DNA from: Jiulongibacter sp. | Lineage (GTDB): Bacteria; Bacteroidota; Bacteroidia; Cytophagales; Spirosomataceae | Direction of reading: 5' to 3' | DNA: 64,000 nt | NCBI GenBank assembly: GCA_024645245.1 | Contig: JAHEBN010000002.1 | Coordinates: forward strand, 1-64,000 | Shown: piece after piece, positions 25,903 through 36,531 of the stretch | How positions within the stretch are numbered: the stretch's first letter is position 1 | Layout: every line of letters begins with the position of its first letter | Notes under the pieces: generated by a model | Database searches by the model: none | What the model was told of the DNA's origin: nothing | What the model saw: the letters and a program-made list of their open reading frames with translations, nothing else | Position numbers and translations under genes: made by a program

Positions 25903-28293
25903 ATGAAAAAACTTCTATTTCTATTATTTTCTCCCGCTCTATTATTTGCCCAGCAAGCACCCATGAAATTGTGGTACGATAAGCCGGCCAATCATTTTGA
26001 AGAAGCTTTGGTATTGGGAAATGGGAAAATAGGAGCCACCGTTTTTGGTGGAGCGAAACAAGATAAAATATACCTGAACGACATTACCCTTTGGACCGGC
26101 GAACCCGTAAACGCAAATAGGAATCCGGAGGTACATACTTTTTTACCTTTAGTAAGAGAAGCTCTTAAAAATGAAAATTATAAACTGGCAGACTCTTTAA
26201 TTAAAAATCTTCAGGGAAAATTTTCTGAATCTTTTGCTCCATTAGGTACACTCATGCTTGATTTTGAAAATGTTTCGGAAGAAAACTATTATCGGGAATT
26301 AAGTCTGGACGAAGCAATTGTACGGGTTAATTCAGGACAAACAGGTAATAAAATCTCCAAAGAATACCTGACTTCATTTCCAGATCAAATATTTGCCATA
26401 AGGTTGAAAAGTGAGCAAAAAGGAGGGCTTAATTTTACTTTAAATTTTGAAAGTCAGCTCAAATTTGAAAAGAAACTGACTGGAGATTTCATGGAAATTC
26501 ATGGCCGGGCACCCCTTAAAGCAGACCCGAATTACGTTAGAAACGATATAGACCCGGTGGTTTTTGAAGCTAACCGGGGAACCCGCTTTTCCACAATATT
26601 AAAAATTCTCGAACTGGATGGGGGCCTGGTTAGTGTGGAAAATGGAAGATTAAGGCTTTCAAATGCTAATGAAGCGACCATTTTGGTAAGTATTGCCACA
26701 AGCTTTAATGGTTTTAACAAAAATCCGGAAACAGATGGAAGAGATAATAAAACTATAGCCCGGACGCAGTTGAGCAATGCAGAAAATAAGACTTTCGAAG
26801 AAGTCAAAACGAGTCATTTGGCAGACTATAAAACGTATTTTGATCGGGTAAAGTTGAATTTAGGAAAATCAAAAGAGCATTTGCCTACCGATCTTCGTTT
26901 GAGAAAATATGCCGATGGTGCCCTTGATCCGTATTTAGAAACCCTTTATTTTCAATACGGCAGATATCTGTTGATCAGCAGCTCGCGTACAGAAGGCGTG
27001 CCTGCCAATTTACAAGGTCTTTGGAATCCTTATATGCGTCCTCCATGGAGTAGCAATTATACCATGAATATCAATGCCGAAGAAAATTACTGGCTGGCGG
27101 AAAATACCAATTTGAGTGAAATGCATCTGCCCTTTCTGAGCTTTTTGGGGAATTTGGAAAAAACCGGTAGAATTTCAGCCAAAACTTTCTATAACGCCAA
27201 TGGTTGGAACTGTGCACATAATTCCGATATCTGGGCAATGACAAATCCTGTAGGGAATTTCGGAAGCGGCGATCCCAATTGGGCAAACTGGGCCATGGGC
27301 GGCACTTGGGCAAGTGCACATTTGTATGAACATTACTTGTACACGGGAGATAAAGAATGGCTTAAAAACTATGCGTATCCATTGATGAAAGGAGCCGCCG
27401 AATTTTGCCTGGATATGCTGGTGGAAGGCCCTGATGGAACATTAGTTACTTCACCATCCACCTCGCCGGAGAATATTTACATTACCCCAACAGGCTATAA
27501 AGGAGCCACACTTTATGGTGCCACGGCCGATCTGGCCATGATAAAAGAATTATTCAAGGATTTGATCAAAACTACCGAAATTGTGAATGGCAACATCGAA
27601 TTTAAGAATAAGATTGAAGCCGCATTATTCAATTTACAACCCTATCAGATAGGCAAAAAAGGCAATTTGCAAGAGTGGTATTACGATTGGGAAGATGCCG
27701 AGCCGCAGCACAGGCATCAATCGCACCTGTATGGTTTGTTTCCGGGTACACACATATCGGTAAAAGAAACACCAAAATTGGCTGAAGCTTGTAAGACTAC
27801 CTTAGAAATAAAAGGAGACGAAACCACCGGGTGGAGCAAAGGCTGGCGAATTAATCTTTGGGCCCGATTGCAAGATGGCAATCATGCCTATAAAATGTAT
27901 CGGGAGTTGCTCAAATATGTAGAGCCGGACGCCATCCGACCTAAAGGAAAGGGTGGGGGAGGCACTTACCCGAATTTGTTTGACGCACACCCCCCTTTTC
28001 AGATCGATGGTAATTTTGGTGGTGCGGCTGCAGTCGCTGAAATGCTTTTACAATCTGACGAAGAAAATATTTACCTGCTACCAGCACTTCCAGATGTGTG
28101 GAAAAGTGGAAGTGTAAAAGGATTGAAAGCCCGCGGCGGATACGAAGTGGATTTGGTATGGAAAAAGGGGCATTTGAAAACTGTTAAAATAACTTCTATT
28201 TTGGGAGGAAACCCAACCCTAAACTTTAAAAATCAGTCTAAACTAATACAACTGAAACCTGATGAAACTGTTTTGCTAAAAAGTTTAAAATGA
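25903..28293 (+). CDS. GH95-family alpha-L-fucosidase, secreted
   Basis: A 796-residue exported enzyme (signal peptide residues 1-17). The N-terminal beta-domain begins [30 protein letters not shown]-like (typical GH65N/GH95 start), and the (alpha/alpha)6 barrel contains [26 protein letters not shown] and [11 protein letters not shown], the conserved blocks of GH95. The C-terminal beta-domain ends at about residue 796. GH95 enzymes are inverting and remove alpha-1,2-linked L-fucose, some alpha-L-galactose, from glycans. The start codon of the phosphatase gene overlaps its stop (ATGA), so the two are translationally coupled. Confidence 0.9.
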   Translation: MKKLLFLLFSPALLFAQQAPMKLWYDKPANHFEEALVLGNGKIGATVFGGAKQDKIYLNDITLWTGEPVNANRNPEVHTFLPLVREALKNENYKLADSLIKNLQGKFSESFAPLGTLMLDFENVSEENYYRELSLDEAIVRVNSGQTGNKISKEYLTSFPDQIFAIRLKSEQKGGLNFTLNFESQLKFEKKLTGDFMEIHGRAPLKADPNYVRNDIDPVVFEANRGTRFSTILKILELDGGLVSVENGRLRLSNANEATILVSIATSFNGFNKNPETDGRDNKTIARTQLSNAENKTFEEVKTSHLADYKTYFDRVKLNLGKSKEHLPTDLRLRKYADGALDPYLETLYFQYGRYLLISSSRTEGVPANLQGLWNPYMRPPWSSNYTMNINAEENYWLAENTNLSEMHLPFLSFLGNLEKTGRISAKTFYNANGWNCAHNSDIWAMTNPVGNFGSGDPNWANWAMGGTWASAHLYEHYLYTGDKEWLKNYAYPLMKGAAEFCLDMLVEGPDGTLVTSPSTSPENIYITPTGYKGATLYGATADLAMIKELFKDLIKTTEIVNGNIEFKNKIEAALFNLQPYQIGKKGNLQEWYYDWEDAEPQHRHQSHLYGLFPGTHISVKETPKLAEACKTTLEIKGDETTGWSKGWRINLWARLQDGNHAYKMYRELLKYVEPDAIRPKGKGGGGTYPNLFDAHPPFQIDGNFGGAAAVAEMLLQSDEENIYLLPALPDVWKSGSVKGLKARGGYEVDLVWKKGHLKTVKITSILGGNPTLNFKNQSKLIQLKPDETVLLKSLK

Positions 28294-30032
28294 GTAAGTT
28301 ACTACCTTTTTTATTATTTTATCAGTTATCGTGTTTCGCTCAAACGATTACCCGAGGCCCCTACCTCCAAATGGGCGGTGAAGATCGTATCCAAGTCAGG
28401 TGGCAAACAGATCAGGCAATTGAAACACACATTAAATTTGGCACCGATCAAAATAATCTGACTGGTGAAATATCTGATCCAAATTTAGCTTTAGACCATT
28501 ACATTACTTTATCAAACCTGATATCAAATACCAAATATTTTTATGCTATTTATAATGGTAATACGCTATTGGAAGGTAACGGGCAGAACTTTTTTGTTAC
28601 TCACCCAACTATCGGAAGTAGTCAAAAAATAAGAATATGGGCCACGGGTGATTGTGGTACAGGCACACCCAATCAGATAGCTGTTATCAACCAAATGGAG
28701 GCATATCTGGGGAATAATTACCTGGATGCCTGGCTTTTATTAGGAGATAATGCCTATTATTATGGCGACGATTCTGATTACCAACTTCGTTTTTTTGACC
28801 CTTATCAAAGTCATCGCTTGATGAAGCAAACAGCCATTTATCCTTCACCAGGGAATCACGATTATGCAAATCATCCCGACAGGCAATTGGATCATTATGT
28901 TGCATATTACGATATTTTCGATGTACCTGTTAATGGTGAAATTGGTGGAGTGCCCTCAGGCACCGAGCATTATTATTCTTACGATATTGGTAATATACAC
29001 TTGGTAAGTATCGACTCGTATGGAAAAGACGGTACTCCAACTCAGGTTAGGCTCTCTGATAGTACAAACAGCCCGCAAATTGCTTGGTTAAAACAAGATT
29101 TAGCAGCTAATACCAAAGACTGGACTATTCTATATTGGCATCATCCGCCGTATACCATGGGATCACATAACTCCGATACCGAGCCGGAGCTTAGGTATAT
29201 ACGGGAGCAGGTGGTACCCATTTTGGATAAATTCAATGTAGATTTGGTGTTAAACGGTCACTCACACACGTATGAGAGATCAAAGCCAATGAAGTACCAT
29301 TATGGACTTGAAAACACCTATAATCCATCGGTTCATTCACTTTCATCTTCCTCTGGTAAATACGATGGAAGTACGGACTCTTGTCCGTATTTAAGAAGTG
29401 ACCAATCAAAAGAAGATGGAATAATTTACATGGTTGCAGGCTCGGCAGGGTGGGCAACTACTATTCAATCTGCCTATCCACACGATGCCATGTACTATTC
29501 AAATTATACCAATGCAGGATCGACCCTGTTAGAAATAAATGGCGATACACTAAAGGCAATCTGGTTGACAGAAAACGGGCTTATAGCCGATCATTTTACC
29601 ATGCTGAAACACGTGAAATTGATAGATAGCCTGGTTGTATTACCGCCAAATCCTGCCTCAGTAATTTTAGAAGCGGGCCCAAAATTTGGATATAATTGGG
29701 AAAGAGATAATTCGAATTTGCGAACTATAAATATAGCAAATCCGCAAAATAATCAGGTTTTTCATGTTACCGATTCTTATGGATGCCTACCAGATAAATT
29801 CACCATTTCAACTTCGCAAGATTGTGTTCAATCCAAAACACTAACTGGTTTGATAGAAAGTTCTTCCAATTTGGACATCAGTGCTTCCCAAACAATTACA
29901 GGGAAAAATATATTAAGTGAAGGGGCAACAATGATATACAGTGCCGGAAATAATATAGTATTAGAGCCCGGCTTTCGAGCTGATCAAGGTTCTGTATTCA
30001 GAACAAATTTGATTGGTTGCGGAGGGGGTTAA
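28290..30032 (+). CDS. Purple-acid-phosphatase-like metallophosphoesterase, secreted
   Basis: A 580-residue protein with a signal peptide (residues 1-18). It has an N-terminal fibronectin-like domain as in purple acid phosphatases (about residues 20-105, [20 protein letters not shown]), then a calcineurin-like phosphoesterase domain (about 110-400) with the metal motifs [27 protein letters not shown] and GHSHTYERS, so the dinuclear site is intact. The last 70 or so residues ([19 protein letters not shown] onward, ending near a Cys-Gly tail) resemble the short beta-stack repeats at the C-termini of secreted Cytophagales proteins and may be a sorting signal; that part is inference. Coupled to the GH95 gene. 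Confidence 0.87.
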   Translation: MSKLLPFLLFYQLSCFAQTITRGPYLQMGGEDRIQVRWQTDQAIETHIKFGTDQNNLTGEISDPNLALDHYITLSNLISNTKYFYAIYNGNTLLEGNGQNFFVTHPTIGSSQKIRIWATGDCGTGTPNQIAVINQMEAYLGNNYLDAWLLLGDNAYYYGDDSDYQLRFFDPYQSHRLMKQTAIYPSPGNHDYANHPDRQLDHYVAYYDIFDVPVNGEIGGVPSGTEHYYSYDIGNIHLVSIDSYGKDGTPTQVRLSDSTNSPQIAWLKQDLAANTKDWTILYWHHPPYTMGSHNSDTEPELRYIREQVVPILDKFNVDLVLNGHSHTYERSKPMKYHYGLENTYNPSVHSLSSSSGKYDGSTDSCPYLRSDQSKEDGIIYMVAGSAGWATTIQSAYPHDAMYYSNYTNAGSTLLEINGDTLKAIWLTENGLIADHFTMLKHVKLIDSLVVLPPNPASVILEAGPKFGYNWERDNSNLRTINIANPQNNQVFHVTDSYGCLPDKFTISTSQDCVQSKTLTGLIESSSNLDISASQTITGKNILSEGATMIYSAGNNIVLEPGFRADQGSVFRTNLIGCGGG

Positions 30033-30033
30033 A

Positions 30034-32088
30034 TCAAAATTTACTTTTACCAGCTTCTAAAAATTCCGCAAAATCTTCTGCCGAAGAATAGCCAATAGGA
30101 TCCATCAATGCATTTCCCTTAGAGTCTACTACGGCGTAGTAAGGTTGGGCATTGTTATTAAACTTGGTGATTTCTAAATCCATGTTTTTACCACCGATGG
30201 TAGTTTTAAGCTCATTATCATAGCTCGATACATAATGCTTTTCTTTAGGCAATTCTGCTTTATCGTCAACATATAGCGAAGCAATCACATAATCTTTTTT
30301 CAGCTTGTTTAAAACTTCAGTTTTTGGCCAAACAAACTCTTCCATTTTGCGGCAATTGGCACAAGCATAACCGGTAAAATCAATCAAAACGGGTTTTCCA
30401 ACTTTAGCAGAATAGGCCAATGCATCATCAATGTCTTTGAAACCAACAAGTCCATGAGGCAGGTTTTTCATGCCAATTTCCAGATTGACAGGGGTGTTCA
30501 GATTTACCTCTTCATTTTTTGGAGGTAAAATCCCGGATAGGGCACTCAAACTTTTTCCGGTAACACCGGGTACCATATAGGATGCGAATCCTATAAAAAT
30601 AGCCGAAAAGAATACCCTTTGCCAGGAAATTTTATTGACTTTATCGTCTTTAGAAAATCGAATAAAACCAAGTATATAAAGTCCGGCTAAAACAAAAATC
30701 AGTACCCAAATAAGGATAAAGATATTTCTGTGCAGCAGATTCCAGTGGTATGCCAAATCAATATTACTCAGGAATTTAAGTGCTAAAGCAAACTCCATAA
30801 ACCCGAAAACTACTTTCAATTCATTCAGCCATCCGCCTGATTTTGGTAAATTTTTAAGCCATTGCGGGAACATCGCCAGAGAAGTAAATACCAAGGCAAA
30901 AGGAAAACCAAATGCCAGCATACCATACAAAGGTCGCCAAACTTCGCCCTGAGCTGAAAGTATAAGGAGAGAACCCACAAAAGGTACAGTACATGAAAAG
31001 GATACAACTACCAGGGTAAGAGCCATAAAGAAAATGCCAACCAGCCCACCTTTGTCGGACAAACGGTCAATTTTATTGACAGCTTCGTGTGGCAAAACGA
31101 TCTCGAAAGCACCCATTAAAGAGATTCCAAAAAGAATAAATATGATGAAAAAGATCAGGTTCGGAATCCAGTGTGTACTGATGAAGTTAAGAAACGGAGC
31201 CCCAAAAGCCATGGTAACCAATCCCATCAAAGCGAAAATAGCCATAATGGAAATGCCATAGAAAAATGATTTTCCTTTACCATTACTTTGTTTGGTAAAA
31301 AAACTTACCGTCATGGGCATGATCGGGTAAATACACGGCATAAATATCGAAGCAAAGCCAGCTCCCAATGCCAGCAGTAAAAATTTTAACAACGAAGTGG
31401 AAGACTCTTTCCCATTATTATTGGTGATAGGACCGGTATTCCTTTCCGCTGGATTCTGTTGAATAACACCAGTTTTAGCTTCAGCAGCAGCAAGCTCAGT
31501 TGCTGTCTCATTTCCCTGAGTTTCGCCTGCAGAATTATTATCAGTATTTTCTAAAACTTTTGCCTCCGCTACTTTTGTATCTTTTTCAGTAATGGTGGTG
31601 GGTTCTGTTGCTGAGGAGGCAATGGCTTTTACATTAAAACTAAACTTGTCGGTTCCATTTACGCAGCGTCCGTCTACATCGGTACAGGTTTGCCATTCTA
31701 CCGACCCGGTAATTTTTGGATCAGGCTTTAATATTTTTATTTTTTGCAAAAACTGGCCATTTTTCTCAAAAAAAGTAACATCTCCTCCCCATAATTCATC
31801 AAATTTCTTAATTGGATTTACAGGTTTTATTTTTCCAATAAGTTGATAAGAATCATTGGGTGTAAAAGTCATCGAAGTTACGATTGGCCCCAAATCCGGA
31901 TCAAAATCGGAAGAATACAAGTGCCAGTCTTTATCTATCCTGGCATTGAATTGTAAGGTGACTTCTTCGCCTACTTTTACCTCTTTTTTATCGGTAGTGA
32001 AACTCCAACTGGCGGGTTTTAATATTTGTGCCTGAGAAAAGTTAACAAAAAGTATTAAGGCGAAAAGTGGTTTCAGGAAATTTTTCAT
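30034..32088 (-). CDS. Thiol:disulfide interchange protein DsbD
   Basis: I place the start at 32088 (MKNFLKPLFALILFVNFSQAQ), which gives a normal signal peptide and 684 residues; seven codons upstream an in-frame ATG exists but adds a charged tail. The protein has an N-terminal periplasmic domain (about 25-150), a Thr/Glu-rich linker (about 150-215), eight or so membrane segments (about 225-535, with FMPCIYPIMPM and FSCTVPFVG carrying the membrane cysteines) and a C-terminal thioredoxin domain with CANC. It passes electrons from cytoplasmic thioredoxin to periplasmic partners such as the TlpA-like proteins in this window. Tail-to-tail with the phosphatase gene. Confidence 0.9.
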   Translation of the reverse strand: MKNFLKPLFALILFVNFSQAQILKPASWSFTTDKKEVKVGEEVTLQFNARIDKDWHLYSSDFDPDLGPIVTSMTFTPNDSYQLIGKIKPVNPIKKFDELWGGDVTFFEKNGQFLQKIKILKPDPKITGSVEWQTCTDVDGRCVNGTDKFSFNVKAIASSATEPTTITEKDTKVAEAKVLENTDNNSAGETQGNETATELAAAEAKTGVIQQNPAERNTGPITNNNGKESSTSLLKFLLLALGAGFASIFMPCIYPIMPMTVSFFTKQSNGKGKSFFYGISIMAIFALMGLVTMAFGAPFLNFISTHWIPNLIFFIIFILFGISLMGAFEIVLPHEAVNKIDRLSDKGGLVGIFFMALTLVVVSFSCTVPFVGSLLILSAQGEVWRPLYGMLAFGFPFALVFTSLAMFPQWLKNLPKSGGWLNELKVVFGFMEFALALKFLSNIDLAYHWNLLHRNIFILIWVLIFVLAGLYILGFIRFSKDDKVNKISWQRVFFSAIFIGFASYMVPGVTGKSLSALSGILPPKNEEVNLNTPVNLEIGMKNLPHGLVGFKDIDDALAYSAKVGKPVLIDFTGYACANCRKMEEFVWPKTEVLNKLKKDYVIASLYVDDKAELPKEKHYVSSYDNELKTTIGGKNMDLEITKFNNNAQPYYAVVDSKGNALMDPIGYSSAEDFAEFLEAGKSKF

Positions 32089-32210
32089 TGCGTATTTTAT
32101 GTATTCCAAATAACGTATTCACAACGCCAAACGTTGCATAAGTATTTTACACAAACAAAAATAACAATTTGCTTGCCAGTAATTTAGATTCATAGCTCAG
32201 ACACGAAAAA

Positions 32211-32230
32211 AGGAAGACCAAGGCCTTCCT
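32211..32230 (-). terminator. Intrinsic terminator after the cyclophilin gene
   Basis: AGGAAG (32211-32216) pairs with CTTCCT (32225-32230); on the minus strand it is followed by six U. It lies 24 bp past the cyclophilin stop. Confidence 0.75.
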
Positions 32231-32253
32231 CTTTTGATATTTTGAGTAGTTTT

Positions 32254-32697
32254 TTAAGCTTCTGCTTCTAAAACTTCAATTTTTTGAATTTTATCGCCTT
32301 GTTTAATTTCATCAATAACGTCCAGGCCATCAATCACTTTACCAAAGCAGGTGTGATTGCGATCCAAGTGAGCCGTATTATCACGGCTGTGACAGATAAA
32401 AAATTGCGAGCCACCCGTATCGCGACCTCTGTGAGCCATCGAGAGTACGCCTCTGTCGTGATATTGATTATCACCATCCAATTCACAAGGAATGGAATAT
32501 CCGGGTCCACCGCCGCCAGTACCACTAGGATCGCCACCCTGAATCACAAAATTTGGTATTACACGATGAAAAGTTACGCCGTCGTAATAGCCTTCTTTCG
32601 AAAGCTTAATAAAATTTGCAACTGCAAGTGGAGCATCCTTGTCATAGAATTCTATGGTCATGGTACCCTTTTCGGTTATCATTTTTGCTTTAGTCAT
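32254..32697 (-). CDS. Peptidyl-prolyl cis-trans isomerase, cyclophilin type
   Basis: A 147-residue single-domain cyclophilin with no signal peptide, so cytoplasmic. The active-site blocks FHRVIPNFVIQGGDPSGTG and GSQFFICH are intact, including the catalytic Arg and the Phe/Gln pair. It speeds up Xaa-Pro isomerisation in folding proteins. It is a monocistronic gene with its own terminator. Confidence 0.93.
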   Translation of the reverse strand: MTKAKMITEKGTMTIEFYDKDAPLAVANFIKLSKEGYYDGVTFHRVIPNFVIQGGDPSGTGGGGPGYSIPCELDGDNQYHDRGVLSMAHRGRDTGGSQFFICHSRDNTAHLDRNHTCFGKVIDGLDVIDEIKQGDKIQKIEVLEAEA

Positions 32698-32866
32698 TTC
32701 TTTAGTTTTGTTCTGAAGGCAAAATTAAGGATTTATTCATGAAGGTATATTGGAAGAGGTAAGAGTTTGGGTAAAAAATCACGAAACAAATTGAATGCCT
32801 TCGGGCTTCGAGCTAAATCAAGGGATTATTTTGGATAATAATTTGCTATTCAAGTATGTAGTTTTA

Positions 32867-32921
32867 TTTCTTTCTCCTATTTCCTTTCTCCTTGTACCTT
32901 TCTCCGTTTCCCCTTTCCAGA
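32867..32921. repeat. Polypyrimidine low-complexity tract
   Basis: About 55 bases made almost only of C and T, in imperfect units close to TTTCTCC and TTTCC. It lies in the 249-bp gap between the cyclophilin gene start and the end of the OmpA-family gene. No gene or hairpin is visible in the gap. Confidence 0.6.
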
Positions 32922-32946
32922 AAAAAAGAACTCGACAATTACAATC

Positions 32947-34590
32947 TTACTTTTTCACAATAATAAACTCCACCCTTCTGTTTTTGGCCTGGCCTTCGGT
33001 GGTGTTATTGGGTGCTATGGGTTTGCTTTCGCCAAAGCCTACACTTTGTACCCTCTTGATATCTATGGCTTTTGAAACCATATAATCCCTAACCGAGTTT
33101 GCCCGCTCCTGCGACAGTTTTAAGTTCGCTTCTGCCGTACCCACATTATCGGTATGCCCCCTTACTTCAATAATCATATTGGGGTTTAACTTCATTACAT
33201 CAATAAGTCTGTTTAGTTCTGGAAAAGATTCTTCTTCCAGCGTAGCCTTTCCGAATTGGAAGAAAATATTGCTAAGAGGAACTGAAACACCAGCCTGAAT
33301 AGGAGCCAGTTGCAGGTCTTCGCCTTTTATATCTTTAAATTCTCCAATATTGGTCAAATCTATGGTTTTCCCGATAGCAATAAAGTCCTTAGCTTCGGCC
33401 CTAACGGTATATCGGCTACCATAAGGAAGTACAATTTTATATTCACCTGTAGTTGGATTGGTATTAGCCACACCAATTTCTTCCCCTTCGGGAAATGTTT
33501 CATAAATAATTCGTGCCTCAATGGGTCTTCCGGATTTTGTATCCAACACTTTCCCACTTAGCATCACCACGGGATTGGGGTTGGTTAAATCTTCCGGTTT
33601 GTCGGTTTCTGCTTTTGGTTTATTTGTTTGGGCAACATCCGCTCCGGGCAAAGAAGCCACCACCGGTTCTTTTGTATTATTTTCTCTTAGTTTAAATCGG
33701 ATTATATCTCCTTTTCCTAAAGTATTATTACGAGTGGTTAAATAGGCATATTCACCTGTAGCTGTTACCGAATAGTAAAAATCATCTTCTTTTGAATTAA
33801 TTTTATCTCCCAGATTTACCGGTTTCGACCAGCTATTCCAGCCTTTACCTTTTCTTTTGCTCACCCAGATGTCTATACCACCTATGCCACCTTTTCGGTC
33901 CGAGGCAAAATAGAGGGTGGTATTATCTGAGGCCAAAAAAGGTGTGGATTCTATATCGCCGGAGTTAATATCCGGGCCTAAACTTTCTGGTTTCGACCAT
34001 TTTCCAGCTTTATCGAGCAGACTTACATAAAGATCGTCTTCTTTTCCGTTTTTCTTTTCTGAAAAAGACATAATTAAAACTTTCCCATTATTGGAAAGGT
34101 ATGCCGAAAGAAATTGCCCTTTGCACATCGCGTCCAGTTTCGGAATATCCAGTTTTTCGGGCTGTGTCCATCCCGTTTTTGTTTTACTACAGATAGAAAT
34201 TCCGACTTCATTTTGTTTTCGACCGTTTGCAAATACACCACGTATGAGGGCTTTATTACCATCGGGCGTTATACTAAAAAGATCATTGAATTTATCTTTA
34301 TTAATCGTATTGGGCATTTTTCTGGCAACCGACCACCGGCCATCGGAGCGATAATCTGAAAACCAAACGTCAATACTGCCATTTTTGCCAAAATTATTGG
34401 AAGGGTGGCTTTCTCGCACAAAAAAAAGAGTCTCTCCATCCGGGGAAATCAGGGGGTGAATTTCATTATACTCAGTATTGATAGCAGATCCAAGCTTTTC
34501 CAGCGTTTGCGAAAAAGTTGATTTTGTGGATATTATTCCCAAAAGCAGAGCCAAAACTATTTTTCCTCTCATAAGGTGTATTTGGTACAA
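32947..34590 (-). CDS. OmpA-family protein with PD40 beta-propeller repeats
   Basis: A 547-residue exported protein; the ATG at codon 7 (34572) is an equally good start. Order of domains: signal peptide, PD40/WD40-like repeats (about residues 35-300, with repeats such as NNGKVLIMSFSEKKNG and DNTTLYFASDRKGGIGG), a carboxypeptidase-regulatory-like domain (about 340-420), and a C-terminal OmpA peptidoglycan-binding domain (about 430-545, with IEVRGHTDNVG and the NRRVEF end). This architecture is close to PorE of the type IX secretion system but lacks the N-terminal TPR region and a lipobox. It probably tethers the outer membrane to the wall. Confidence 0.85.
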   Translation of the reverse strand: MYQIHLMRGKIVLALLLGIISTKSTFSQTLEKLGSAINTEYNEIHPLISPDGETLFFVRESHPSNNFGKNGSIDVWFSDYRSDGRWSVARKMPNTINKDKFNDLFSITPDGNKALIRGVFANGRKQNEVGISICSKTKTGWTQPEKLDIPKLDAMCKGQFLSAYLSNNGKVLIMSFSEKKNGKEDDLYVSLLDKAGKWSKPESLGPDINSGDIESTPFLASDNTTLYFASDRKGGIGGIDIWVSKRKGKGWNSWSKPVNLGDKINSKEDDFYYSVTATGEYAYLTTRNNTLGKGDIIRFKLRENNTKEPVVASLPGADVAQTNKPKAETDKPEDLTNPNPVVMLSGKVLDTKSGRPIEARIIYETFPEGEEIGVANTNPTTGEYKIVLPYGSRYTVRAEAKDFIAIGKTIDLTNIGEFKDIKGEDLQLAPIQAGVSVPLSNIFFQFGKATLEEESFPELNRLIDVMKLNPNMIIEVRGHTDNVGTAEANLKLSQERANSVRDYMVSKAIDIKRVQSVGFGESKPIAPNNTTEGQAKNRRVEFIIVKK

Positions 34591-34676
34591 AAGATAAATT
34601 CTTTAACGAATCTCGTCCAACTTAAATTATAAAGCAGATGTATCGTGCCGAATTTAAGTCAAACTTTTTGCCAAAA

Positions 34677-35702
34677 CTAATGAGAATAAGATTTTACTGT
34701 GTCGATAAAGCACCTTACACTATCTGGATTGGTATCAGGATAAACACCATGGCCCAGATTTGCTATGTGTTTGGTGCTTCCAAATTCCTTTAGCATGGTT
34801 TTGGTTTCCGATACAATTTTTGAGAAATCACTATATAAAACGCATGGATCCATATTGCCTTGCAAAGTTTTATTTGGAATTAGCTTTCTCGATTCTGAAA
34901 TATCCATATTCCAGTCCAGCCCAACCACATCACAATTAAGTTTCCCAATTTCTTCCCGGGCGAAGAATGCTCCTTTGGCAAAAATGGTTTTGGGAGCTTC
35001 ATCTATGGCATCTACTATTTTTTTCAAATAGGGCAGGGAAAAATCGCGGTATTGCTGAGGGGAAAGTATTCCTGCCCAACTATCAAAGATTTGAACCAAA
35101 TCGGCACCGTGTTTAATCTGAGCTTTTAAATACAAAATTGTATTTTCGGTGATTTTATCTAAAAGCAAATGAGCCAGTTCCGGATGTTGAAACATCATTT
35201 TCTTGGCTTTGGAGAAGGTTTTTGAACCTTTCCCTTCTATCATATAACAGAAAATAGTAAATGGTGCTCCGGCAAATCCTATAAGAGGTACACGCCCCGC
35301 CAATTCTTTTTTTACAATATCGATAGCTTCCAGTACATAGCTCAATTGGTCTTCCGGATCGGCAAGTACCAGTTTCAGAATATCGTCTTTAGTTTCAATT
35401 ACTTTTGGAAAAACAGGTCCTTTAGCTTCCACCATTTCATAGGGCAGGCCCATGGCTTCCGGTATGACCAGAATATCAGAAAATATAATTGCCGCATCCA
35501 CGCCCAGAATATCCACCGGTTGTATGGTGACTTCTGCTGCCAATTCCGGAGTTTTGGCGAGAGTGATAAAATTTCCGGCTTTCTCACGTACTTCGCGATA
35601 CTCTTTTAATATTCTACCCGCCTGACGCATAAGCCATACGGGAGTTCTTTCTGTTTTTTCGCCTCTGGCAGCTCTAAGAAAAAGGTCGTTTTTTATTTCC
35701 AT
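34677..35702 (-). CDS. hemE: Uroporphyrinogen decarboxylase
   Basis: A 341-residue enzyme of heme synthesis that removes four acetate carboxylates from uroporphyrinogen III to give coproporphyrinogen III. The signature MRQAGR (about residues 25-30) and the conserved [16 protein letters not shown] (about 145-160) are intact, as is the catalytic Asp in [14 protein letters not shown]. Full length and without a signal peptide. The downstream heme-copper oxidase genes at the window's right end need heme, but the two loci are 25 kb apart. Monocistronic on the minus strand. Confidence 0.96.
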   Translation of the reverse strand: MEIKNDLFLRAARGEKTERTPVWLMRQAGRILKEYREVREKAGNFITLAKTPELAAEVTIQPVDILGVDAAIIFSDILVIPEAMGLPYEMVEAKGPVFPKVIETKDDILKLVLADPEDQLSYVLEAIDIVKKELAGRVPLIGFAGAPFTIFCYMIEGKGSKTFSKAKKMMFQHPELAHLLLDKITENTILYLKAQIKHGADLVQIFDSWAGILSPQQYRDFSLPYLKKIVDAIDEAPKTIFAKGAFFAREEIGKLNCDVVGLDWNMDISESRKLIPNKTLQGNMDPCVLYSDFSKIVSETKTMLKEFGSTKHIANLGHGVYPDTNPDSVRCFIDTVKSYSH

Positions 35703-35750
35703 CTTGCAAAACTAACGTCAAAAAATGGATATGGGATTATCTTAAAAATA

Positions 35751-35783
35751 AAAAAGCCGATTGAATCTTTCAACCGGCCTTTA
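35751..35783 (-). terminator. Intrinsic terminator after the thioredoxin gene
   Basis: On the minus strand GCCGGTTGAA pairs with TTCAATCGGC (one G-U pair) around a 3-base loop and is followed by five U, 20 or so bases after the thioredoxin stop codon. Confidence 0.75.
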
Positions 35784-35804
35784 AGAACTGTTTTTACTAA
35801 TATT

Positions 35805-36278
35805 TTATTTACCAAAAGCAATATTATTTTCCGTTAGATTAGGATAAAGATTGTTTTCAGATTGTATTTTTTTTAATTCAATTTGTAAATAATTTGGAGG
35901 ATAAAATCCTTTTAATTGTTCTTTTTTGTTTCCCCTTTTATCGGCAATCAATAAAGAAGGGAAAGCATCCACATCGTATTTTTCCGCAATTTCCATCCCA
36001 TCGAAAGTATCAATATTGATGCGATAAACCAGAAAATTTGAATTTACATAAGTCGCAAGTCCGCTATTATTAAATGTTTCGGAATCCATTTTTTTACATG
36101 GGCCACACCACGATGCCCAAAAATCTAGTAGTACAGGTTTATCCTGTTTTCGAGCTTCTCGTAGGAAGTTATCAAACGATCCTTCATAGAAATTCACATT
36201 CGCATTATCTTTTGGCTGTATTACAAAAGAAAACAGCGAAGCAGATAAGATGATAAGAGTTAAAATTTTAGATTTCAT
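35805..36278 (-). CDS. Exported thioredoxin-family protein
   Basis: I choose the ATG at 36278 because it opens a signal peptide (MKSKILTLIILSASLFSFV), giving 157 residues; the longer form from 36332 would add 18 charged residues in front. The thioredoxin fold carries WASWCGPCKK with both redox cysteines and the cis-Pro segment DAFPSLLIAD. It most likely reduces or folds periplasmic proteins, in line with the DsbD encoded at 30034. A long upstream region (to 36531) holds a hairpin and an FNR-type palindrome that could affect it. Confidence 0.83.
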   Translation of the reverse strand: MKSKILTLIILSASLFSFVIQPKDNANVNFYEGSFDNFLREARKQDKPVLLDFWASWCGPCKKMDSETFNNSGLATYVNSNFLVYRINIDTFDGMEIAEKYDVDAFPSLLIADKRGNKKEQLKGFYPPNYLQIELKKIQSENNLYPNLTENNIAFGK

Positions 36279-36469
36279 TTTTTTAGCACTTTTATGGGTA
36301 TTACGATACAAATATGTCCAAAATCGTGCCAATATGCAAATATCACATTATAAGTGAAGTACAGTGTTAATTTATCCCTTAAATAATATAATGAGATGGA
36401 AATTTAAAAAAAAACTTAACCATCTTATGAAAGATGATTCTGCATGAAATGTTGTGTGCGGATTTAGAG

Positions 36470-36505
36470 AGTGGCAAAGTTAACATCTGTCAAGTTATTG
36501 CCACT
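36470..36505. repeat. Inverted repeat with bulged 12-bp stem
   Basis: AGTGGCAA (36470-36477) pairs with TTGCCACT (36498-36505); after a 3-base bulge TAAC (36481-36484) pairs with GTTA (36494-36497). No U-run follows on either strand, so it is not an obvious terminator. It touches the FNR-type palindrome at 36505. Confidence 0.55.
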
Positions 36506-36518
36506 TGATCTAAATCAA
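36505..36518. promoter_or_regulatory. FNR/CRP-type palindrome TTGATCTAAATCAA
   Basis: The 14 bases fit the FNR consensus TTGAT-N4-ATCAA at every specified position. It lies 13 bp beyond the end of the Crp/Fnr pseudogene and about 230 bp upstream of the thioredoxin start. It shares 12 of 14 bases with the palindrome at 37141-37154. Confidence 0.6.
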
Positions 36519-36531
36519 TTTCGTATTTTTT

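Noticed and set aside
32284-32742. 152-codon ORF antisense to the cyclophilin gene
   Set aside because: Covers the cyclophilin on the other strand and has no protein-like pattern.
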